Shown: one piece after another, positions 8,705 through 20,700 of the stretch | Layout of the letters: every line of letters starts with the position of its first letter | How positions within the stretch are numbered: position 1 is the stretch's first letter | Assembly (NCBI RefSeq): GCF_000315545.1 | Contig: NZ_JH992902.1 | Location: forward strand, 1,597,893 to 1,661,892 | From: Selenomonas sp. F0473 | Lineage (GTDB): Bacteria > Bacillota > Negativicutes > Selenomonadales > Selenomonadaceae | DNA: 64,000 nucleotides | Direction: 5' to 3' | Translations under genes and position numbers: made by a program | Notes under the pieces: generated by a model | Seen by the model: only the letters and a program-made list of their open reading frames with translations | The model's database searches: none | What the model was told of the DNA's origin: nothing

Positions 8705-11700
8705 TTAGAAACTCCACCGAACGCCGGCATCCATACGCCAGTCGGTCTTGATGTCTCCGCCGAAGGTTTTCTCGAAATTACCGTAGAGACTCGTCTTGTC
8801 GCTGAGCTTCAAGGTACCGCCGAGCTGCGCGCCGACCCACGTATCCTTAAAGTCCTGATGCGTGTGCTTCCACGGATTGATCCCGTCGGAATAATCGGTA
8901 TGCAGACTGCCGGAGAAGGCGTGGTAGAGCGATACTTTCGCAAACCATGTGCTCCGATTCGTCTCGCGGCCGAATCCGATGCCGAGCCGGCCGATGAGGC
9001 TGTTGAACGCGCCCTGCCGCACGTACATCTTCTGGTATACGCCGCCGACCATGTAATCGGTGCTGCCCGCATAATTCGCGCCGTTCAGATGCGTGTAGAT
9101 CAGTTCGGCCTGCGGCTCGATGAAGCCGCTGTTCTTCGCGCGAATACGCTTGCCGTATTCCGCGGAGAGCGATCCGCCCCATGCGCCGTAGTCGCCTTTG
9201 ACATAGTGTCCGAAATCGTTGTAGACGGAGTATTCGTTCGTGAGACGCCCCACCTTTGCGATGAGGTCGACATACTGCCCGCCCTTGCCCGTCCACGTGC
9301 CATAGACGCCGAGGTTGCCCTCTTTGTTCTTGCCGCTGCCGCTCGCATAGCTCGAAGAGCCCTTCATATAGCTGCCGGCAAGACCGACGCGCCAAGCGGG
9401 GGAGACCTTCCAATCGTGCCCGACCTGGATCGTCGTATAGTTCATGTGGAAGTCCGCACGGTCCTTGTCGCTGCTCGCCTTGCCGCGGTAGAAACGCACC
9501 CATGTGCCGAGTTTCTCCGGGGAGAGGCGCAGATCGCCGAGACGCTTCATGAGGTCGTTCGATTCCGCGCGCCATGCCATCGTCGAGGCCGTCATCGCCG
9601 ATTTAACCCCGCTCATGAGCTTCGTCTCGTAGTCGCCGTACTGGATATCCGAGAGCGCAACGCGCGTGACGCCTTGGCTCAGACCGTTGGCACCCAAACG
9701 CACGCGATAGGTCTTTGCCGATGTCGTCATGCCGTCGGCGATCGCGGCGTTGAGCCGCAGGCCCTTGACCCCTTCGTTTTCGATATTGCCGCTGTCGCCG
9801 CTGTAAACGAACCGCTTTGCGAGTGTCTCGGCGACTTTTTCATCGCCTGCGTCGTTGCCGCTGAACGCGTCGGTCGCAAGCGTCAGAGAATTGTTGGCGC
9901 CGATGATGTTTTGAACGGTGAATCGCCCGGTGTTCCCAAGGGTCAGTACGCCGTCGGACGTCGCCGTTCCGCGGTACAGGACTTTAGCGGTCCCTTCGTA
10001 GTCGCCGATGCGGACTTCCTGATTCGACTGCTGTACGATGGTGCCTTGTGCGGAGAGTTTCGTCAGATCCGAAGCGCCCGTCACATTCCATACCGCCGTG
10101 CGGCCGAGCGTCAGCTCCCGCGTCCCGGTCGGCACTCCCGCGCGGTAGAAGGATGCGCCGCTCTTTGCCGCAGCACCGATACTTCCGGTGAACACGGTGC
10201 CCTCGCCGTCGAGGGTGACGGCCAGATTGCCGCCCTTGCTGATAATATCGCTCTTCAGCACGGAGTTCTTGCCGGTCATTCTGAGATTGAACGTCCCGTC
10301 ATTCTGCGTGATATTGCCGACGAGCGAACTTGTCTTGCCTGTGCCGTCCAGCTTGACGGTGCCGCCGTTGTTCTCGATGGCGCCTTTGATGTCAAAGCCG
10401 GAGAGAAGCGTTACGGAGGACCCTGCCGCGGCACGGATGCTGCGGCTGTCTTTCCCGCCCGTTGCATTGATGGCCATGCGGTCGCCTGTGATGTCCACCT
10501 TGCTGTTCGCGCCGGCGTCAATGCCGTAGTTCTTGGCATTGATGGTGAGCTTCGTACCGGAGCCGCCCGTGATGTCGATGGGCTTTCCTTGGCTTGCCGT
10601 GATGCCGCTGTCCGCGGTGATGTCGGTCGTCTTGCTGAAGTAGTATTTGCCGTTTTTCAACACGCCGCCCGTCGCATAGACTTCATCCTGATCCGCATCG
10701 CCGGTGATCCCCTGTGTGAATGCGGTCGTCACCTGCGTATCCGGAATATCGATCGAGGGCTTATAGGCGTAACCGCCTTGTCCCGTCGTCTCGTTGAATG
10801 TGATGTTCTCCGAGTGGCTCACGGACGATGTCGTGAGACCTTCGGCGATCTCCGTCTTGCCCGTGAGGTTGCGCTCGCCCGTCGTATACGCTGTGTAGTA
10901 GAGTTTGTTCGCAAGGGCGTTCAGCGTTGCGCTGACGAGGTTCCGATCGGCCGCTTTGGTTGAGGCCGTATTGAGACCGTTGCTGTCTGTGCGCAGGGTG
11001 ATCGTGCTGCCCGCCGCCGCCTTGTTGATCTTGACGCTGCCGCCGTAGATCTTGGTGGGGAAGGCGGCGTCATGCCCGTAGAACACGCGCGTATGACCGC
11101 TGTAGTTATCGATCGTGATGTCCTTGTCGTTCTTTTGGAAGATCAGGCCCGCATGCGCCGCGTCATGTCCGCCCGTGAGCTTTGCGAGGCGGCTGCCCGT
11201 GAAGCCGTTGGGCATACTGCCGTATGCTTCGTTCGTCCATGCCGCACCATTCTGCAGCCAGAGATTGACGGAGCCGGCGCCGGAGGCAAGTCCCTTCCAG
11301 TACGAATTCGTGCCCGTCAGCGCGGCGTCCACACGGCTTACCGCATCCTTTGCGGTAATGCTGCCGTCCAAGGTGACATTGCCGCTGCCGACAGCGCTGT
11401 CCTTGACATTGACGCTGATGCGGCCGTCCTTGTCGGCAAAGAGCGCTGCGGATTCCGCCGCGCCTGCCGCGGTCTTTGCATGCAGTCCTTCCAGCGAAAT
11501 GGTGCCGCCGGAGGCCTGTACCGCTTTGCTGTTCTTCGTGCCGGCGACATCGATCTCCGTCATGCCTGCGATCGTCGTCGTGCCGCCGATATTCCAGATG
11601 CCCCATGCGGATTCCGCCGCGGCGTCGTTCGCCAGGAGACGCAGGGTCCCGGCCTTGATGTCAAGGGCCTTTCCGGCGGAACTCTTGATCGCGGCGATTT

Positions 11701-14700
11701 CCTTGACGCTTGCCGTTTTGCCGCTCGTATTCACGGTCAGCGTGCGGCCCGAGGCGTCAATCTTGACGTCGTGATTCGGCGCGATCGCACCCGCGTTCAT
11801 GTTTGATCCGCTCTGGTAGTTGATCGTCGAATCCTTCGTGAAGCGGTAGGTGCCGTCGGCCTGCTTGACATGTGCGTCGACATATTCCTGATCCGTCGAG
11901 CCGAATATGCGCTTTGTGAACTCGGTCTTGGACTGTTCCTCGGGCTCATCCTGCGCGGGCGTGTAGACGTACCCGCCCTTGCCGGTCGCGCTGTCGAATG
12001 TGATATTCTCGACGCGCTTGCTGGCCGACGAAGCGGTCAGCCCCTCGGCAATTTCCACCTTGCCGAGCAGGTTGCGTTCGCCGGAGACGTAGCCCGTGTA
12101 CCAGAGCTTATTCGCGAGGGCGTTCAGCGTCGCGCTGACGAGGTTCTTGTTCGCAGCCTTTGCCGACTCTGTGTTCAGCCCCGCGTTGTCCGTGACCATC
12201 GTAACGCCGCTGTCCACAGTCGCCTTAGCGATCTTTAAATTACCGCCGCTGATCGTCGTGGGGGAGGCGGCATCATGCCCGTAGAACACGCGCGTATGCC
12301 CGCTGTAATTGTCGATCGCGATGTCCTTGTCGTTCTTTTGGAAAATCACGCCTGCATGCGCCGCATCGCTGCCGCCTGTGAGCTTTGCGAGGCGGCTGCC
12401 TGTGAAGCCGGTCGGCGCGGTGCCGTACGCTTCATTCGTCCATGCAGCGCCGTTTTGCAGCCACAGATTGACGGAGCCGTCGCCGGAGGAAATACCTTTC
12501 CAGTACGAATTCGCGCCCGTCAGCGCGGCGTCCACGCGGCTTGCCGCGTCCTTTGCGGTAATGTTGCCGTCCAAAGTGACACTGCAGCTGCCGACAGTAT
12601 CGTCTTTGACATTGACGTTGATGCGGCCGTCCTTGCCGGCAAAGAGGGCTGCGGATTCCGCCGCGCCCGCCGCAGTCTTTGCATGAAGGCCTTCCAGCGA
12701 AATGCTGCCGCCGGAAGCCTGTACTGCCTTGCTGTTCTGGGTGCCGGCGACATCGATCTCCGTCATGCCGGCAATCGTCGTCGTGCCGCCGATATTCCAA
12801 ACGCCCCATGCGGATTCCGCCGCGGCGTCGTTCGCCAGGAGACGCAGCGTCCCGGCCTTGATGTCAAGGGTCTTGCCGTTCGCACTCTTGATCGCGGCGA
12901 TTTCCTTGACATTTGCCGTTTTGCCGCTCGTATTCACGGTCAGCGTACGGCCCGAGGCGTCGATTTTGGTATCGTAGTTCGGCGCGATCGCACCCGCATT
13001 CATGTTCGATCCGCTCTGGTAGTTGATCGTCGAATCCTTTGTGAAGCGGTAGGTGCCGTCGGCCTGCTTGACATGCGCGTCGACATATTCCTGATCGGTC
13101 GAGCCGAATATACGCTTCGTAAACGCGGTCTTGGACTGCTCCTCGGGTTCGTCCTGCGCGGGCGTATAGACGTAGCCGCCTTGACCGCTCGTTTCGTTGA
13201 ATGTGATACTCTCCACACGCTTGCTCGCCGACGAGGTCGTGAGCCCTTCGGCGATCTCCGCTTTGCCGAGCAGGTTGCGTTCGCCGGAGACGTAGCCCGT
13301 GTACCAGAGCTTGTTCGCGAGGGCGTTCAGCGTCGCGCTGACGAGGTTCTTGTCCGCGGCCTTCTTTGACTCCGTATTCAGGCCGATATTGTCCGTGCGC
13401 ATCGTGACGGAGCTGCCTGCGGCCGCCTTGTTGATCGTGGTCCTGCCGCCGTAGATCGTCGTCGGCGCCGCTGCGTCGTGACGATAGTTGATCGTCGTGC
13501 TGCCGCTGAAATTGTCGATTTCGAGGTCGCCCGTCTCGCCGAGGCCCTTTTCTGTGATGGAGGAGCATTTGCTTTGTACCGCCGCGCCGGGGACGCCCGT
13601 TTGATCGAGGCTGTTGCCCTCGCCGAGGAAACGGTTCGTTCCCGTCATGTCGATGAACCCGCCGCTGCCGCTGAAGTCTTTGACCCTGCTGATGGCGTCG
13701 ACGCCCTTCCAGCCCTTCTGTTCCGGCGTGATCGCGTTGTACCACGTCGCGCCGTCATTGAGGCTGAGCTTCAAGCTCTTTTCAACATTAAAACCGATCC
13801 ACCGCGTATTCGCGCCGGACATCTCGACGTTCATGACGCCGATGGAGAAGCCCTTCCAGTAGGCGCCGTTCTTCATAAAGAGATTGACGACGCCGTCCTG
13901 TCCCTGCGTCACGCCGTAGCCGTGCGAATCGACATAGTTGCCGAGCCAGTACGATCCCGCGGTCGAGAGGCCGACGTTGATGCGGCCCTTTGTGCCCATG
14001 CCGCCGTTTGTGGAGAAATCGCCCTCGATGACCGCGCGGTTCGTTCCGGCGCCGGTAGCGACGCCGTTCGCGTCCTTCGTAACGTTGAAGTTGACCACGC
14101 CCGTATTCTGCGTGACAAACTCGCCGTAGGCGCGGATGGCCGCCCATGCGTCGCCGACCGCCTTGATCGTGCCGCCGCCGATGTCGATCGTCGAGGCGAC
14201 GGCGCTCACGGCTTCGTTCGCCCCTTTCTTTGTCCCTTTGGCCCCGCCGTCCGCCAGGACGTCAACGAGGCCGTCGATCGTGATGTTGGACCGGGCGCCC
14301 GGCACACCGTTCATCGTCTTGATGACGGCGACGTTTGTCTTGCCGTCTGCATTGTTGGCGCGCACCTTGAGCACCTTGGATTCGAGGTCGCCGCCGCCGT
14401 TCTTGATGTGCACCTTGCCGCCGCTGTTGGCATAGACCGCGGCCGTTTGGGAGCTGCTCGTGTTTTCCGCATTGACGGTGATCGCGCCGGCGTTCTCGAT
14501 GTTCAGCTGTGCGCCGTTGCCGATCGCCGTGATCCCCACCGTGCTCATGTCGGTCTTCGTATTGACGGTCAGGTTCCGTCCTCTGAGATCGATGTTCACA
14601 GGATTCTTTATGTCAGAATTCGAGACTGCCGCACTAAATGTTCCGAGCCATGCGCCCGCCTTGATTTCGGTGACGCCGGGGGCGATCACGGTGTCCTTTG

Positions 14701-17700
14701 TAAAGACATAGCTGCCGTCTTCCTGGCGTACGCCGGCTTCCGTATACTCGGCGTCGTGCGCCGCTTCGCCCACGATGCCTGTGGTGAACGTGGTCTTGGT
14801 CTGCTCCGTCACGGTCGGCGTGCCGTAGGTGCCCTTGCCGGTCTCCGCATCGAACGTGATGTTTTCGATGCGCTTGCTCGCTGAAGAACCCGTGAGTCCT
14901 TCGGCGATTTCCACCTTGCCCGTGAGGTTCCGTTCGCCGTCCTTGTACGCGCGGTACCACAGCTTATTTGCCAGTGCGCCGAGCGTCTCGTCCACGAGCT
15001 TCTTCTCGGCCGCCGAGGCTGCGGCGTCCGTATTCAGTCCCGTATTGTCCGTCGCCACGGTGACGCCGCTGCCCGCCGCCGCGTGGTTGATCAGCAGCGC
15101 GCCGCCGATGATCTTTTTCGGCACGGCGGCATCATGCTTGTAGAAGACCCGCGTGTAGCCGCTGTACTGATCCGCCACGATGGGATTGGCCTCGTTCTGG
15201 AAGATCAGACCGGCGCGGTCCGGCGAGGAGCCGCCGACGAGAGAGGCGACCCGGCTGCCCCAATATCCCTGCGGAGATGCCGCGGCCCCGTTGATGTTGT
15301 TCCATGCGGCGCCGTTCTGCAGCCACATGTTGATCGTGCCGTCGCCAAAGGCGAGCCCCTTGAGATACGAAGAAGGCCCTGTGAAAGCGACGTCGATCCG
15401 GCCCTGCGCATCCTTCGAGACCACATTGCCGTCCAGTCGGACCGCGCTGTCGCTCGCCGTGCCGTTCTTGACGTTGACGTTGATTCGCCCATAGCAGGCA
15501 TAGAGCGCGGCGGAGTCCTTCGCGGCGGTATTCACCTTTGCGCTGAGGCCGTCCAGCGTCATCGTGTCGTCATAGGCGTGGACGCCGTGACTGATCTCCG
15601 TGCCGCCGACCTCGATTTCCGTCATGCCCGCAATGGACAGCGTCCCCTTATAACCCCGGATGCCGTATGCATTTTCCAAATGGTCCTTGGAATTTTTATC
15701 GGTCACCAACAGGCGGAGCGTACCGGCTTTGATATTGAGCTTGTGCGTTGGCGCCAGCATGATGCCTGCGGCTTCTGTGGCCCGTTCCTCTGCGCCGTCA
15801 GTTGTGATCGTCAGCACGCGGCCCGAGGCGTCGATGTCCAGGCCCTTTTTGGGCCTGATCACACCATCTCTTGAATTCTTTTGATAGGTGATCGTCGTGT
15901 CCTTTGTGAAGCGGTAGCTGCCGTCGTCCTGACGGACCTGCGCATCGACATATTCTTCATCGGCGTCGGCATCACCCGTGAGGGGGGTGGTGAATTCCGT
16001 CGCCGTCTGTCCGGGCTGTGCGGGGGTGTAGACATAGCCGCCCCTGCCGGTCGCGCTGTCGAACGTGATGTTCTCGACGCGCTTGCTCGCCGACGAAGCG
16101 GTCAGCCCCTCGGCAATTTCCACCTTGCCGAGGAGATTGCGCTCGCCGGAGACGTAGCCCGTGTACCAGAGCTTGTTCGCGAGGGCGTTCAGCGTCGCGC
16201 TGACGAGGTTCTTGTCTGCCGCTGTTTCCGACGCCGTATTCAGCCCCGTGTTGTCCGTGACCATCGTGACGCCGCTGTCCGCCGCAGCTTTGTTAATTCT
16301 CAGATCGCCGCCGCTGATCGCGGTGGGGGAGTCGGCGTCATGTGCGTAGAACACGCGCGTATGGCCGCTGTAATTGTCGATCGTGATGTCCTTGTCGTTC
16401 TTCTGGAAGATCAGGCCCGCATGCGCCGCGTCGGCGCCGCCCGCGAGCTTTGCGAGGCGGCTGCCCTGCCAGCTGGCGTCGGCCGAGGATTTGAGCTCGT
16501 TCGTCCACGCCGCACCGTTGGCAAGCGTCAGATTGAATTGCCCGACATCGTGCGCCGTAAAGCCGCCCGTGCCTAAATCCTTGCGGTCGACGGCATAGAG
16601 CGCCGCACCGTGCCAGGAGGAATCCGCGGTCGTCAAAGAAGCGGAAAGCGTGCCGCCCGACGAGAAGTCGACCAGCTTGCCGCCGCTGTACTCGGCGACC
16701 TTCTTGCCATACTCCCGCGTGAGGTACATGTCGCCCGTGATATTCGTCTTTTTATCGCCGGCCGCGTTGATGTTCACCGTGCCCTTTGTCGCGTGCACGG
16801 CGTAGTACTGCTTCGTATGGTCGGCATCCTCCGCCGCGGAGATCGTGCCGCCGCCGACATCGATCACGCTGTCCGCGCCGACCGTCTGCAGTACGCTGCC
16901 CTTGATATTCTGAATATCGACATTGCCCTTGACTGTGATCTTAGTCTCATTGCCTGTCGTTTTGAGCGCAGCCAGATTGCGCCCGTCATCCGCCGTATGT
17001 TTCGGATCCACGCGATCAGCCCGTATGGACTGCACAGTGAGATCGCCGTCGATCGTGACATCGCTCGGGGAACCAATGGTACCGGATGTCTGAATCGCCG
17101 TCGCATTGTATCCCTTTGCATGAACATCCTCGATGACGACAGGTCCCTGAATATAGATATGGGAATTTGCATCCGACTGGATGCCGGTAGCCGCACGCGT
17201 ATCCGTATTCGATGCCTTGATGGTCAGCGCCTTTTCTTCGCCGCTGTTCACAATTCGGATGCTCTTGTTGTTGCCGCCGTAAATTGCGCTGGAAATCTGG
17301 TTCTTACTGTTTGCCTCAAGGTGCAGACTATGACCGTTCATATCGACGACCATCGGATGCTGCTTATCGTATGCAGTATTATCCGTGTAGAGCGCGGAGA
17401 CAATGCGGTTGCCCTTGGTATTCGGCTGTGTAGCAATCGCCTGGCGATCATAGGTCAGTGTCTCGGATTCCGTAATCGGATCAGTCGTTACTTCCGAAGC
17501 CGGCGTATAGACATAGCTGCCCTGTCCGCTTGCCGTATCAAACGTGATGTCCTCGATGCGCTTGCTTGCAGCGGACGTCGTCAAGCCTTCGGCGATCTCC
17601 GCCTTGCCCGTGAGATTCCTCTCTCCCGTCGTATAGGCCGTGTACCAGAGCTTGTTGGCGAGCGCATTGAGCGTCGCGCTGACACGGTTCTTATCCACCG

Positions 17701-20700
17701 CCTTCGTCGATTCCGTATTGAGACCGACGCTGTCCGTCGTCAGCGTAATGGCGCTTCCTGCTGCCGCGTTCTTGATCCGGAAGTCTCCGCCGATCATCGT
17801 CGTCGGCGTCGCAGCATCATGCGCATAGAATACGCGCGTATGGCCGCTGTAATTGTCAATCGTGATGTCCTTGGCGTTCTTCTGGAAGATCGCGCCTGCA
17901 TTGTTGGCATTACTGCCACCCTTCAAAGAGGCAAGACGGCTGCCGGCAAAGGTATAATCATAGTCATACCCAAGCTGGTTATCCTCTTTATCCGGCACGG
18001 TGCCGCCATATTGTTCGTTGTTCCAAACAGCACCGTTCTGCAGCCAGAAGTTGATCTTTCCCTTGCCAAAGGCAAGACCGTTCACTCCTGAATCCTTATT
18101 CACCATAGCGACATCGATACGGCTCGCTTCGCCCATAGCTCCAACATTGCCATCAAGCTTTACCGTATGGCTGCCTGCGGAACCGTCTTTGGCGTTGACA
18201 TAAATCTGCCCTGTTGAGCCGGTGAAAAGCGCCGTTGCATCATCGTAGGTCGCCACCTTTGCTTTCAGCCCTTCAAGCGTTACCGTTCCTTCGGTCGCTT
18301 CCACAGCACGACTCGATTCATATCCGGTTGCATCTATTTCTGTCAATCCCGAAACATTAGTTGTTCCACTCTCATTCAGGATTCCCCAAGAATTCAAAGC
18401 ATCGCTCACTTCATTTTTGTTCGTGAGCAATCGGAGCGTATCTGCTGTAATATTGAGTTTTTTACCTGTATTCTTGATGGCTGCCGCTTTTTGCGCCCCG
18501 TGCACCTTTGTTTCAACGGTAAGCGTATGAGTTGATGCATCGAGTCTCACATCTTCCGTAGGAGTGATGACTCCGGCATCTTCGTTATCCGTATTGGCAT
18601 AGCTGATGGTCGAATCCTTCGTAAAGCGATATGTGTCATCTGCCTGCCGGACATGTGCGTCCACATATGCTTTGTCCTTGGATTCGCTCCCGAATAGACG
18701 TGTGGTGAACTCCGTCTCCGTCTGTTCCTCGGGCGGCGGGGGAGGAGTTTCGCCATTGCGCGGGTCGTTCGGGTCATATGCTCCTTTTACAGAATTGAAC
18801 GTGATGTATTGGTTTATCGCCGAGGTCGTTGCGCCCTCTGCAATTTGCAGTTTCCCCGTGAGCTTGTTGTCCTTATAGCTTTTATAGGTCAGCTTTTTCG
18901 CAAGTGCGCTGAGGACATCCAACTGATTGGCGGCGGTCACGCCCGCGTGATCCGTGCGCAGCGTCACAAAAGATCCGTCGGCAGCACGGTTAATGATGGT
19001 ATCGCCCGAAGAGAATGCCGTCGGTGTCGCCGCATCATGCGCATAGTCGATGTTCAGATACCCGCCGTTGTAGTTTTCGATGGTGAGCTGATTGGTATCG
19101 TTCTGTCGGATAATGCCGGCTTTGGCCGCATCCTTTCCGCCGGTGAGCGATGCGAGCGTACTCCCCATGAAGGTTGCGTCGCTGAGCGCTTTGTTTGTCG
19201 CATTATAGTCCGCATTGTTCCAGACGGCGCCGTTTGCGAGCGTCAGATTGACGCCGCGGGCGGCGCCACTTCGCATGAGAGCCGATGCCGGTGCGGAGTA
19301 GAACGCGTCGTATTCGTCATCTTCTTCTTCCGGTACCGCTTGATGAATAACGCCGTTGAGAACGGAGTTCTCCGTCGTCAGCGTCAGGTTCGTATGGCTC
19401 TCGGGACCGCTGTAGATATTGCCGTTCAGGATGACGTCGCCCTTGCCGCGCTCGTTCACCGTGATGGTTCCGTCATTGTTGTAAACGGACCATGCGGCGG
19501 CGGCATCTTTATTGATATTGACCTCAACGCCGTCGGTCTCAATGGCCGCGCCCCGCGAGGCAAACAAGCCCTGCCCCGTCAGCTTCGCGTTGATGTTCAG
19601 CACGAGATTCCCGTTGACGCGAACGGTCGATCCGGACTGGTTGTTCCAGATGCCGTAGGCGCGGAAATTATCGCTGGCTGCATTGACCCGCAGGCGATTC
19701 GCCGTAATCGTAATGCCGCCGTCGCTGCTGTTTTTGATGCCGGTTCTTAGGTTTTGCCCGCGCACCGATACGTCCAGATTGTGCCCGCCGGCATCAACGA
19801 CAAGACCGCTGCCGTCGGTGCTGTTATTGCCGATGCCCTCCCGATCCTTGTCCTTCGTGAGGTTAACCGTTGTATCCTTGGTAAATTTATAGTGATTCCC
19901 CGCTTGCGCCACATGATCGTCCACATATTCCTGCCCCGCCTCATGGGTGATCGGTGTGGTAAACTCCGTCTTCGTCTGCTCGTTTGCCGGCGGCTTTGGC
20001 TGCGGTTCCTCGCCCTTGTTGCGCGGGTCGCTCGGGTCGTAGGCGCCCTTTTCGCCGCCGAAGGTGATGTACTGGTTGATGGACGACATGGTCAGCCCCT
20101 CGCCGATCGCGAGCTTGCCCGTGAGCCTGCCGTCCGTGTAGTTTTTGTACGTCAGCTTGTTGGCGAGCGCGCCGAGCACGTCCTTTTGATTGTCCTTCGT
20201 CACGCCGTCCACATCGGTAAAGAGTGTGAACACGTTCTCCGTGCCGACGGCTTTGCCCACGACAATATCCCCGCCGCGGATCACGGTGGGGGAGGCGGCG
20301 TCATGCGCATAGATCGCCGCGGTATGGCCGCTGTAGTTGTCGATGGTGAGCGCGTCCGCATCCTTTTGATAAATGATGCCGCGCGACGCCTCGTCCGCGC
20401 CGCCGTAGAAGTTCGTTACGCGGCTCCGGCCGACATAGTTCGCCGCGGCACGGGACTTGACCATCGTGCCCGCGCCCATGTCCTCGTTGTCCTGATAGTA
20501 GCGCGCGTTGCGGCCTTCGTTGAGCCACTTTGCGCCGTTCTGCAGGTAGAGGTTCGCCGTACCGCCGCTGTCGACGAGACCGTGCAGATATGAATTGTTC
20601 GTTGTGAGCGCGACGTTCAGCTTGCCCGTGGACAGCGCAAAAAGATCGCCGTCGAGCCGCACATCCCGCGTCCCCGGCGTCTTGCCGTCCGTGCCCGTAT

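Noticed and set aside
8672-10963. A 763-codon plus-strand frame opposite the adhesin barrel, plus others at 12275-13369, 13478-14884 and 16610-18091
   Set aside because: All are antisense to the continuous, repeat-structured adhesin frame, lack ribosome binding sites and have shadow-like composition.
10740-20000. Possible CRISPR array or satellite because of repeated blocks
   Set aside because: The repeats are about 1.2 kb, coding and in frame; there are no short direct repeats with unique spacers and no cas genes.
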